This document shows positions 34,029-41,711 of a stretch of DNA of 51,834 bases, piece by piece. The DNA comes from Vulcanimicrobiota bacterium (GTDB lineage: Bacteria > Vulcanimicrobiota > Vulcanimicrobiia > Vulcanimicrobiales > Vulcanimicrobiaceae). The stretch lies in the NCBI GenBank assembly GCA_030041225.1, contig JASHOG010000076.1, positions 1 through 51,834 of the forward strand, in the 5' to 3' direction. The notes under the pieces are model-generated. The model was not told where the DNA came from and did not search any database. It saw nothing but the letters and a program-made list of their open reading frames with translations. Made by a program: the position numbers and the translations under genes. How positions within the stretch are numbered: the first letter of the stretch is position 1; every line of letters begins with the position of its first letter.

Positions 34029-34483
34029 CGCGCGACGACCTGGCGCGCTACATCCAGAACGAAGGGCATCGCGTCGAGATGGCGCCGTTACAAGAAGGCG
34101 GTGATGCCGTCGAGCTCCTCTTTCGCAGCCGCGGCTACGTCTTCTCGGTAAGCGTGCGCGAAGGCGATCCACCACGTTTCGAGATTGCGACGGCGTACGA
34201 GATTCCGCCGTGGGCGCGCGAGCGCGCTCAGAACGCTCTCGCGCTTCAAGAGACGGCGAAAGACATTGGCGACGTGCGCTTTCTCCTTGCGTCGAACGGC
34301 AAGAACTTCGTCGTGACGCTCGTCGTCGAGAAGGCCCCCCTTCACGAGTTCCAGCGCGACTTTTGGGTGAGCGTCGCGAGGGTGCGCGAGGCAGGCGTTG
34401 CAGCGCTGGAGCGCATCCTCAATCACAGCGAGAGCCGGGCGGCGGCGAACAAGTTCATCACGTCACTGACACGCGGTAACTGA
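34025..34483 (+). CDS. YbjN-like / secretion-chaperone-fold protein (first of two)
   Basis: 152 residues, overlapping the preceding gene as ATGA. Pattern of a small alpha/beta protein: an N-terminal helix (DDLARYIQNEGHRVEM), antiparallel strands (AVELLFRSRGYVFSVSVRE, RFLLASNGKNFVVTLVVEK) and a C-terminal helix (FWVSVARVREAGVAALERILNH). This matches the YbjN / type-III-secretion-chaperone-like fold, which acts as a sensor or chaperone. Sequence identity to named families is too low to be sure. A related gene follows immediately. Confidence 0.65.
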   Translation: MTRDDLARYIQNEGHRVEMAPLQEGGDAVELLFRSRGYVFSVSVREGDPPRFEIATAYEIPPWARERAQNALALQETAKDIGDVRFLLASNGKNFVVTLVVEKAPLHEFQRDFWVSVARVREAGVAALERILNHSESRAAANKFITSLTRGN

Positions 34484-34488
34484 GTTTT

Positions 34489-34890
34489 GTGGACGCGGAT
34501 CGGCTCGCGCCGCTCGAACTCGCGCTCGAGGAGGAGGGGCTCTTCTCGACGCGCGACGATGACGAGGATGCGCTCCGCATCGCCTTCAAGAGCGAAGGCG
34601 ACCGCTACTTCATCGTCAGCTATCGTGACGACCCAAACTTCGTCATGATCGGCTCCGGCTGGTCCCTGCCGGAAGGAGCGGACCGCGAGCGCGTGATGCA
34701 CACGATGAATGCGCTCAACGCGCGCAAGAAGTTCGTCAAGGCGGCACTGTGGGAACAGGAAAATGACGTCCTTTTCACCGTCGAACTGTGCGTCGTCACG
34801 CCCGAGGAGATTCGGCCGCACTTCGGCCGCCTGCTGGATGTTCTGCGTGACAGCGCTCTCGAGTTTTTCGCCGAGCTGCGCACGCAGTAG
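34489..34890 (+). CDS. YbjN-like protein (second of two)
   Basis: 133 residues from a GTG at 34489, five bases after the previous stop. Same layout as its neighbour: helix LELALEEEGL, strands ALRIAFKSEGDRYFIVSYRDDPNFVMIGSGW, and a helix GADRERVMHTMNALNARKKFVKAALW. Then VLFTVELCVVTPEEIRPHFGRLLDVLRDSALEFFAEL, a YbjN-type C-terminus. The pair probably arose by duplication and may work as a heterodimer. The gene ends three bases from the convergent dnaB stop. Confidence 0.68.
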   Translation: MDADRLAPLELALEEEGLFSTRDDDEDALRIAFKSEGDRYFIVSYRDDPNFVMIGSGWSLPEGADRERVMHTMNALNARKKFVKAALWEQENDVLFTVELCVVTPEEIRPHFGRLLDVLRDSALEFFAELRTQ

Positions 34891-34893
34891 CGT

Positions 34894-37524
34894 CTAGGGC
34901 GCCGGATAGCGCGATTCGTCCGCGTAGGGAACGAAGAGCGTAAACTCCTTCTCGAAACGCAGCTTCACCGTTCCCGTCGGCCCGTTACGGTGCTTTGCGA
35001 TAATGAACTCGGTCGCCGTCGGATCGGGCCCTTCCGGGTTGTAGTAGCCGTCGCGATAGAGAAACGCCACGACGTCGGATTCCTGCTCCAAGCTGCCCGA
35101 ATTGTGCGTGAGGAAGTCGTCAACGCAAAAATTGTGAAGGCCACCAACGGTGATATCGTAGACCGATTGCACTCCTACGTCTTGAACGCTTACGACCTCG
35201 TCCCAGAGAACGTCGGAGTGTGCGAGCAGTCGGAGCTCTTCGTCGTCAAGCCGCTCAGCTAGGGCGCCGCACGTCGTTCGAGACATTGCCTTGCCTTGAT
35301 CTCTCCATCCAAGGCTGGCGTGCGAGTACCGATGACCCTGCCGTAGTTCAGTCACTAGCTCGTTGACCACGAGCGGCAGGCGATCGACATGCCCTGCGTC
35401 GTTCAACTTCATACGCGTTAGGCGTGATATGGCTCGCTCGTGTTTCGCCCCTAAGAATCCTACCTTGTCCAGGAACGCAGCGACAGAGCTCCTGTCCGTA
35501 ATAGAAACCAACCAGATTCTGCTGGTGCTCGTCCGATAGCCGCCGATATTTCGCTCGTCGTAGGAGACCTTGGCGGTGATCCCAAGTCGCGTGAGCAGAT
35601 GCTGAACGCCTCGCGCGAGCTGCTCACTAATAGTACCCAAGCGCACCAGCCTGCTGGACGAGCCTGCGCCTTTACCCGAGATGCTGCCGTCGGCGTGAAA
35701 AAGTCCCCGCAGAAATGCAGCCACCACTTCCTCGGACTGAGAGAAGATCAACGTCGGAATACCTTTGCGTGCCCCTACCTTCTTCCACGCGCCGATCTCG
35801 CGCAGCCACGTCGTGAGTGGATTTTTCCCCGCTCCGCACATCCTGCCCGTTGTGAGGACAACCCTCAGCGCGGATGTTCCCGCTCTCTCTCTCTTGATGA
35901 TGGGACGGAGTGCAAACTCTGAACGGGCCAGCTCCCCCGCCATGAGCGCTTCCTCAGGCGTTGCGACGGTTAGGGCGGCACTGCCGCCAAGATGGCCGTC
36001 TCCGATGAGCCATCCGAGCAGAAGCGCTCTCTTGGTCGATATCGCAGAAGGAACCCACCTCGGCTCTTCGTAGCGCCGAGGAACCGCGATTGCCTTGCCC
36101 AGTGTTAGGTCGCTCAGCTTCGACCATCCTCCGGTCATCAGGAATCGGTGGCCGGCTGTGCATCTGATGGATCGTCCGCTTCGCGTCACCAGTTCGTAGA
36201 TCGTCTGCTTCCCAACGAGCCAGGAGTCGACGATTGGCCGACGCACCAGTTTTAGCCGGCCGTCGATAGCCCATACGTTGAAGCGCAATCGCCGCTCAGC
36301 TATGTCCCTCACAGCCACCCGTTCTCCGGTATCAGCGTTGAGCACCATCGCTTCACCCGCAAGGCAATCCCTCAGGTCTGCGAGCATCGGGCGTTTGTCG
36401 TTGCGCGTCTCCACGCCGCGATTCAACTGCGCGCACGCGATGATGGGAACGTCGAGGTCCTTCGCCGTCACTTTGAGCGTGCGGCAGACCTCGGAGAGCT
36501 CCTCGTTGCGATTGGCGTTGCGCGAGAGCGCACCGGGGCGCAGCAGTTGCAGGTAGTCGATGAAGACGGCGCCGAGCCCTTGCGTCACCTTGAGGCGTCG
36601 CGATCTGGCGCGCAACTCGTTGACGGTGAGGGCGCCTGAGTCGTCGAGGTAGATGGGCAGGTCGTTGAGCACCCCCATGGCTCGCGAGATGTCCTCCCAC
36701 TGGTGGGTCTTGATGTTGCCGCGCCGAAGGTCGTGCATCGAGAGCCGCGCCTCCGCGCAGATGAGACGCTGCAACAGCTCGTTGTTCGACATCTCCAGCG
36801 AGAAGAACGCGACCGGCTGCGTGACTTCGCGCGCCGCTGCGACGGCCATGTTGAGCGCGAAGGACGTCTTCCCCATGCCCGGGCGTGCCGCGACGATGAT
36901 GAAGTTTCCCGGCTGAAAGCCGGTCGTCATCTCGTCGATGTCCCGGAAGCCGGCCGTCAGGCCGGTGCGGTCGCCGTGCATGTGATAGAGGCGGTCGATG
37001 TAATCGAACGCGTCCTTCATGAGGTGCTTCACCGGCATGAATGCCGCGTGGCCTCGGTGCTCGCTGATGTCGTACACGATCTGCTGCGAGCGATCGAGCG
37101 CGTCTTCGACGTCGTCTTCGGCTTCGTAGCCGAGTCGGCCGATCTCGCTGCCCGCATGAATAAGCGCACGAAGGACCGACTTCTCGCGCACGATCTTCGC
37201 GTAGTACGAGGCCGATGCCGCAGTCTGCACGGTGTCCATGAGCGCGTTCAGGTACGGCAGGCCGCCCACGCGCTCGAGTGCGTCACGCCGACGCAGCTCC
37301 TCCGCGACGGCAATCTTGTCCATCGGTTCGCCGCGATCAAAGAGGTCTTGCAGGCACGCAAAGATCGTCTCGTGCACGTGAGCGTAGAAATCCGAGGCTT
37401 TGACGATCTCGCCCACGACCGCCATCATCTCGCGGTCGACGAGCACGGAGCCGATAACGCCCATCTCGGCCTCGAGGTTGTGCGGCGGGATACGATCGAC
37501 TGCTTGGAGGTTCGTGACGCTCAT
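34894..37524 (-). CDS. dnaB: Replicative DNA helicase DnaB with an intein
   Basis: 876 codons: a 386-residue N-extein, a 422-residue intein and a 68-residue C-extein, giving a 454-residue mature DnaB. The N-terminal primase-interaction domain starts PHNLEAEMGVIGSVLVD. The RecA-like domain has Walker A ARPGMGKT (213-220), FFSLEMS, VFIDYLQLL and QLNRGVETR. The C-extein continues SGSLEQESDVVAFLYRD with EFIIAKHRNGPTG. The intein interrupts the conserved DLRxSGSxEQ motif between D386 and S. The ATG overlaps the lonC stop as ATGA, so dnaB is the last gene of rpsR-rplI-lonC-dnaB. Confidence 0.96.
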   Translation of the reverse strand: MSVTNLQAVDRIPPHNLEAEMGVIGSVLVDREMMAVVGEIVKASDFYAHVHETIFACLQDLFDRGEPMDKIAVAEELRRRDALERVGGLPYLNALMDTVQTAASASYYAKIVREKSVLRALIHAGSEIGRLGYEAEDDVEDALDRSQQIVYDISEHRGHAAFMPVKHLMKDAFDYIDRLYHMHGDRTGLTAGFRDIDEMTTGFQPGNFIIVAARPGMGKTSFALNMAVAAAREVTQPVAFFSLEMSNNELLQRLICAEARLSMHDLRRGNIKTHQWEDISRAMGVLNDLPIYLDDSGALTVNELRARSRRLKVTQGLGAVFIDYLQLLRPGALSRNANRNEELSEVCRTLKVTAKDLDVPIIACAQLNRGVETRNDKRPMLADLRDCLAGEAMVLNADTGERVAVRDIAERRLRFNVWAIDGRLKLVRRPIVDSWLVGKQTIYELVTRSGRSIRCTAGHRFLMTGGWSKLSDLTLGKAIAVPRRYEEPRWVPSAISTKRALLLGWLIGDGHLGGSAALTVATPEEALMAGELARSEFALRPIIKRERAGTSALRVVLTTGRMCGAGKNPLTTWLREIGAWKKVGARKGIPTLIFSQSEEVVAAFLRGLFHADGSISGKGAGSSSRLVRLGTISEQLARGVQHLLTRLGITAKVSYDERNIGGYRTSTSRIWLVSITDRSSVAAFLDKVGFLGAKHERAISRLTRMKLNDAGHVDRLPLVVNELVTELRQGHRYSHASLGWRDQGKAMSRTTCGALAERLDDEELRLLAHSDVLWDEVVSVQDVGVQSVYDITVGGLHNFCVDDFLTHNSGSLEQESDVVAFLYRDGYYNPEGPDPTATEFIIAKHRNGPTGTVKLRFEKEFTLFVPYADESRYPAP
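35101..36366 (-). mobile_element. DnaB intein with LAGLIDADG homing endonuclease
   Basis: 422 residues between DLRD and SGSLEQ. Splicing block A begins C-L-A-G-E. Block B has the TxxH motif (T-A-G-H in RCTAGHRF). Blocks F and G end VYDITVGGLHNFCVDDFLTHN, with the penultimate His and terminal Asn, followed by the +1 serine. All splicing residues (Cys1, His, His-Asn, Ser+1) are intact. Two dodecapeptides, LLGWLIGDGHL and FLRGLFHADGSI, mark an endonuclease of the LAGLIDADG type that still looks intact. One sampled line (35461-35520) is 50% GC, lower than the surrounding gene, which fits acquired DNA. Confidence 0.95.
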
Positions 37525-39503
37525 GGCCGTGCGGCGACTTTGCGGCGCCGCTCGGTGGAGCGCCTTGTGGATGGCCTGTGGAGACGGAGCCGACGGAGAA
37601 CTTGATCGACGCGATCGACCGCAACGACACGCAGCCCAGGGAGCGACGTATCGGCTTCGCGCGCGTTCTCGCGCGGAATGAAGACCATCCGCATTCCGGC
37701 CTGACGTGCCGCGTAGAGCTTCTCGACCAACCCGCCGACCCCGCGCACTTTCCCTTGAATGGAGAGCTCGCCCGTCACCGCGACGTCCTGCGGCAGCGGT
37801 TGCTTGAGAATAGCAGAGTAGAGTGCGAGGAGAATCGCAAGCCCGGCCGACGGCCCGTCGATGTTACCCCCGCCGACGACGTTGATGTGCAGGTCGTAAT
37901 CGCCGGTGTCGATGCCGGCAATGGCACGAAGCACACTCGTTGCGTTGAACACCGAGTCTTTGGCCATCGAGCCGGCGGTTTGATTGAAGCGCACGATGCC
38001 TTTCCCCGGCTGCGTCGCGCGAAACGCGACCGCCTCGATCTCGATGAGGCTTCCAAGGTAGTGCAGAACGCCCAAGCCGAAGCTCTTGCCGATCTCGCGC
38101 GTCGCGCGCGCGCGCACCGGTGTGTGCGGAACGAGGCGGCTCGTCTGCACGACGTCGCGCACGTCGTCTTCGGTGATTGTCATCGTCTTGGAGCCGTCGG
38201 TTTTCGAGTGACGCGCGTCGGGGCGAAGGCGGAAGAGCGCCTGCCCGTAGGCATCGGCGACGATCTGCACCGCCTTTCGCCCTTCGATCGTGTATGAGGC
38301 GATGAGCGGCGCTACGCGAGGTGCGGCCTTCGCGCCGAGGCGCTTGATCGCAGCGTGAACGATCGTGAGGATTTGCGACTGTGTCAGAGGCTGGAAAAAG
38401 ATCTCTGCGCAGCGCGAGCGAATCGCGGGATCGATCTCCTCGGGCTCGCGTGTCGTCGCACCGATGAGAATGAAGTCGGCGGGTGCGCCGTCGCGAAAGA
38501 GACGCTTCACGTACGCGGGGACGTTCGGCGCGTTCTCATCGTAGTACGACGACTCGAACGTCACTTTGCGATCCTCGAGCACCTTCAGCAGCCGGGTCTG
38601 CAGAAGCGGGTCCATCTCTCCGATCTCGTCGATGAAGAGCACGCCTCCGTGTGCACGTGAGACGAGCCCAAGCTTCGGCTCGGGAATGCCGGACTCGGCG
38701 AACTCGCGGCGGCTTCCCTGGTAAATGGGGTCGTGCACGCTCCCGAGCAGCGGATTGGTCGTCTCCCGCGGGTCCCAACGCAGCGTCGTTCCGCTCGCCT
38801 CGACGAACGGTGCATCCTTCGCGAACGGTGTGCCGGGACGTCCCTTTGCGATCTCGAGCACCAGCCGCGCAACCGTCGTTTTGCCGACTCCCGGCGGGCC
38901 GTAGAGGATGACGTGCTGCGGAAACGGGGAGCTGATCTTTGCCAGCAGCGCGCGAACCGCCGCCTCCTGCCCAATGATTTCCCGCAGCGCTTGCGGGCGC
39001 AGGCGCTGCAGCGCCGAGCTCGCGAGGTGACGCGCGGAGAGCGCTTCCAGCTCCTCGAGCTTTGCGCGAGTCGCCGGAGTCTCCGGATCGCCGCTCTCAC
39101 GAAGCGTTTCGAGCTTGAGATCCTTCACGTACTCGTGATGGCGCTCGTTCATCTTTGCGTTGACGCGGCGCTCGATCTCATCCTCGACGCTCTTCTGCGC
39201 GACGAGGCTCGCCATCGTCTCCTCGATCTCCGCGATCGCCTTACGCTGCTGAGCGCGTGTCGTCACGCGCTCGACGGTCGGATCTTCGAAGACGAGGCGC
39301 TGTAGGGCGCAGAGCCGATCGGGAAGGTTCGGTGAGCGCATCATCTTGAGCGCACCTACCTTCCCCGCGCGTAAGACGACCTTGTCTTGACCGAGAACGC
39401 CGGAAAGCATCTCGTAGAGCGCCGTGACGTAGCGGTGCAGCTCGTCCTCGACGCCATATTTACGGCGGAGGCGTGTGCGATAGGGATGCTCGCCGACCGG
39501 CAT
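37521..39503 (-). CDS. lonC: Lon-family ATP-dependent protease (LonC type)
   Basis: 660 residues. The short N-terminus (LRRKYGVEDELHRYVTALYEML, DKVVLRAGKVGALKMMRS) with a coiled-coil region matches the LonC/spore-Lon-like group rather than LonA. The AAA+ module has Walker A GPPGVGKT (202-209) and LFIDEIGEMDPLLQ. The protease domain has the Ser-Lys dyad: S552 in DGPSAGLAI and K595 in GGLVEKLYAA, 43 residues apart as in other Lon proteases. The ATPase site looks intact. It is coupled to dnaB (ATGA) and follows rplI by 11 bases. A role in quality control of the ribosome/replication operon products is only a guess. Confidence 0.9.
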   Translation of the reverse strand: MPVGEHPYRTRLRRKYGVEDELHRYVTALYEMLSGVLGQDKVVLRAGKVGALKMMRSPNLPDRLCALQRLVFEDPTVERVTTRAQQRKAIAEIEETMASLVAQKSVEDEIERRVNAKMNERHHEYVKDLKLETLRESGDPETPATRAKLEELEALSARHLASSALQRLRPQALREIIGQEAAVRALLAKISSPFPQHVILYGPPGVGKTTVARLVLEIAKGRPGTPFAKDAPFVEASGTTLRWDPRETTNPLLGSVHDPIYQGSRREFAESGIPEPKLGLVSRAHGGVLFIDEIGEMDPLLQTRLLKVLEDRKVTFESSYYDENAPNVPAYVKRLFRDGAPADFILIGATTREPEEIDPAIRSRCAEIFFQPLTQSQILTIVHAAIKRLGAKAAPRVAPLIASYTIEGRKAVQIVADAYGQALFRLRPDARHSKTDGSKTMTITEDDVRDVVQTSRLVPHTPVRARATREIGKSFGLGVLHYLGSLIEIEAVAFRATQPGKGIVRFNQTAGSMAKDSVFNATSVLRAIAGIDTGDYDLHINVVGGGNIDGPSAGLAILLALYSAILKQPLPQDVAVTGELSIQGKVRGVGGLVEKLYAARQAGMRMVFIPRENAREADTSLPGLRVVAVDRVDQVLRRLRLHRPSTRRSTERRRKVAARP

Positions 39504-39514
39504 AGATTGCGTCG

Positions 39515-39961
39515 TCAGCCGGCAATGACGTCGATCGTCGCCTTCGCGACGACGCTCTTGTGGAGCTTCACTTCGACCGGATACGAACCGAGGCTCTTGA
39601 TCTGGCCCTTCACCTCAACCTTGTGCTTGTCGATCGGCACCGCAACCGCGGCCGTGATGGCCGCCGCGACGTCGGCGTTCGTCACCGCGCCGAACAACCT
39701 GCCGTTCTCGCCGGCACGTGCCTTTACCGCAAGCTTCGTGCCCTCGATGCGGCCCGCAAGCGCGCGCGCATCGCTGAGCGCGTCTTCCTCGCGCCGCACC
39801 TGGGCCTTCTTCTGCTCGCCAAGCACCGCGAGCGCACCTCTGTTCGCCTCCTGCGCGAGATTCCGCGGCAACAGGAAGTTCCGAGCGTAGCCATCGGCGA
39901 CGTCGACGACGTCGCCTTTGCGCCCGAGCGATGCTACATCACGCAATAGAATGAGCCGCAC
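39515..39961 (-). CDS. rplI: Ribosomal protein bL9
   Basis: 148 residues from a GTG at 39961 (VRLILLRDVASLGRKGDVVDVADGYARNFLLPRNLA). The N-terminal domain carries the bL9 signature G-x2-[GN]-x4-V-x2-G-[FY]-x2-[NH]-[FY]-L. A connecting helix and the C-terminal rRNA-binding domain (GRLFGAVTNADVAAAI, VEVKLHKSVVAKATIDVIAG) follow. It begins six bases after the rpsR stop, as in the standard operon. Confidence 0.97.
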   Translation of the reverse strand: MRLILLRDVASLGRKGDVVDVADGYARNFLLPRNLAQEANRGALAVLGEQKKAQVRREEDALSDARALAGRIEGTKLAVKARAGENGRLFGAVTNADVAAAITAAVAVPIDKHKVEVKGQIKSLGSYPVEVKLHKSVVAKATIDVIAG

Positions 39962-39967
39962 GGCGCG

Positions 39968-40219
39968 CTACTCCGCAACGAACGGCAAGAAGGCGATCGT
40001 ACGCGCGCGCTTTACCGCAACCGCGAGCATGCGCTGGTGTTTCGCGCAGTTTCCGGAGATGCGACGCGGAACGATCTTCCCTCGTTCCGAGATATACTTG
40101 CGCAGGCGGTTCACGTCGCGATAACTGACGTCGACCGCCTTCTCGATGCAAAAGCTACACGGCTTTCGCTTCGGACGACGGTCTTTCGCCTTGATCGCCC
40201 GTTTGACTTTACCGGCCAT
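39968..40219 (-). CDS. rpsR: Ribosomal protein bS18
   Basis: 83 residues. bS18 motifs [45 protein letters not shown] and the C-terminal [12 protein letters not shown] are present. C-x2-C with a later C-x2-H suggests the zinc-binding (C+) form. AAAGGAACG upstream is a strong ribosome-binding site. The normal upstream neighbours rpsF and ssb are about 8 kb away. I see no clear promoter in the 60-base gap to the CHAD gene. Confidence 0.97.
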   Translation of the reverse strand: MAGKVKRAIKAKDRRPKRKPCSFCIEKAVDVSYRDVNRLRKYISERGKIVPRRISGNCAKHQRMLAVAVKRARTIAFLPFVAE

Positions 40220-40279
40220 TTCGTTCCTTTCGATTCGACTAGGTGGTGTATGGTCACGTCGCTCGGTGGGCGCGCAACC

Positions 40280-41242
40280 CTAGCCATCTCCCGCAGAGGG
40301 AGACTCACTGCAGAACGTATGTTCGACGCGGCGGAGGCGCCTCCTCCAGCGCCCGCGAGCCCGTGCGACGGCGTCCCGTTCGACCATCGCGAGCTCTCCG
40401 GCAGCAAACGCGAGCTCCGGGGACGTGCTGAACTCTTGCAGCAACCTGACGGCGACGGCGGCGTCGTGCTCCTCCCCCAAGATGTCTTGTAAGCGGCCGA
40501 CGTCGCGCGCGATTCGTCGCATCGGGCGCCCGAGGAGCGGCTCCATTGCCTCCGCAACGTAGCGCAGGTGCTTCGCCGCGATGCGAACCGCGTGCAGCGC
40601 CTCGTCGCTCGGATCCTCGCCGCAGCGCCGTGCGCGTTTGCGCAATCGGTCGTACGCTTTCCTCAGCACGGGTCGCGCCAGAGCTCGCGCAGCCTGCCCA
40701 GTGCACCGAAACGGCGGGGGATCGGCGATTTGCCCTAGCTCGCGCAGGATCGCTTCGCCAGGCTCGCGTCCCCGTTCCGCAACGCGCGCGTATGCTGCCG
40801 ACCTACGCAGCTCCAGCGCCGCAAGAATGCCTCCGGCGCGCGCCCGCGCGGCCTCGTCGATCTCGGCGACGTCTCTACGGATGCGTTCGACGACGATATC
40901 CGCGTCGCGCGCGGCCGACAGCTCGTCGCTCGCGTGACGCAATTGCTCCCGTGCGCGGTCAACCCACTGCGCGTCCAGGCTGTCACGAAAGCTTCGCAGT
41001 ACCGAGCGAAGCCGCCGAATCCCGACGCGCGCGTGATGGATGGCCTTTGGGCCGCTCGGACGCTCGAGCGCTCGCTCATGCTCGGCACACTCGGCGGCGT
41101 ACGTCGCGAGCGTCGAGCGAATGAATGCCTCGCAGCTCGGGTTTCTACTCGCGGTAGAAGCAGCTCCCGCAGCGCTGGACGTAGTGATGCTCGCCTTCGA
41201 TCGCAATCTGCTCGCCGTGGGTGATGCGCTTGCCTTCACCAT
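40280..41242 (-). CDS. CHAD-domain protein
   Basis: A CHAD (conserved histidine alpha-helical) domain fills most of the chain: IHHARVGIRRLRSVLRSF at one end and the second histidine-rich helix ALHAVRIAAKHLRYVAEAME, with many Arg residues. CHAD domains bind inorganic polyphosphate. The family start would be expected near SCEAFIRSTLATY, but no ATG, GTG or TTG is there. The nearest in-frame start codons (ATG 41242, GTG 41239) give 320 residues and overlap tdk by about 98 bases, adding a low-complexity N-terminus. So the start is uncertain, and a rare ATT start (in FIRS) cannot be excluded. No CYTH/triphosphatase domain is attached. Confidence 0.75.
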   Translation of the reverse strand: MVKASASPTASRLRSKASITTSSAAGAASTASRNPSCEAFIRSTLATYAAECAEHERALERPSGPKAIHHARVGIRRLRSVLRSFRDSLDAQWVDRAREQLRHASDELSAARDADIVVERIRRDVAEIDEAARARAGGILAALELRRSAAYARVAERGREPGEAILRELGQIADPPPFRCTGQAARALARPVLRKAYDRLRKRARRCGEDPSDEALHAVRIAAKHLRYVAEAMEPLLGRPMRRIARDVGRLQDILGEEHDAAVAVRLLQEFSTSPELAFAAGELAMVERDAVARARGRWRRRLRRVEHTFCSESPSAGDG

Positions 41243-41705
41243 CGACGCGTACGTTCATCGTTGCTTTTCTCCCGCACGAGCAGACGGTCTTCAGCTCCTC
41301 CACGCTATCGGCAAGCGTGAGCAGATAGGCGGAGCCGGGGAAGGGCTCGCCGAGAAAGTCGCTCCGTAGACCGTAGCAAATGATCGGAATGCCGTGGACG
41401 TGCGCAGCGCGATGGAGCTGCTTTACTTGCATCGGCGTAAGAAACTGCGCCTCGTCGACGAGCACGCACGCGACGTCGCGCGCCTCTTTCAATCGCTCGT
41501 AGAAGTCCAGCGCAGCATCGTAGGTGAACGCGTTGCGCTGAGGACCGAGCCGCGACGTGACGATCCCCAAGCCGTAGCGGTCGTCCAGCGCTGAGGTAAA
41601 GATCCAGACCGCATAGCCGTGCTCGCCGTAGTTGTGCGCAACCTGAAGGAGCGCCGTCGACTTACCGGCGTTCATCGCGGAGTAGCGAAAGTACAGCTTT
41701 GCCAC
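41145..41705 (-). CDS. tdk: Thymidine kinase
   Basis: 186 residues of the type II (TK1-like) family. Walker A SAMNAGKST (9-17), Walker B LVDEAQFL, the lasso-forming substrate loop ICYGLRSDFLGEPFPGS, and a zinc-binding set CSCGRKA...CGSCF. Phosphorylates thymidine to dTMP for salvage. It follows the aspartyl protease gene by six bases on the same strand, and the next gene (CHAD) appears to start inside it. Confidence 0.94.
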   Translation of the reverse strand: MAKLYFRYSAMNAGKSTALLQVAHNYGEHGYAVWIFTSALDDRYGLGIVTSRLGPQRNAFTYDAALDFYERLKEARDVACVLVDEAQFLTPMQVKQLHRAAHVHGIPIICYGLRSDFLGEPFPGSAYLLTLADSVEELKTVCSCGRKATMNVRVDGEGKRITHGEQIAIEGEHHYVQRCGSCFYRE

Positions 41706-41711
41706 GAGCGT

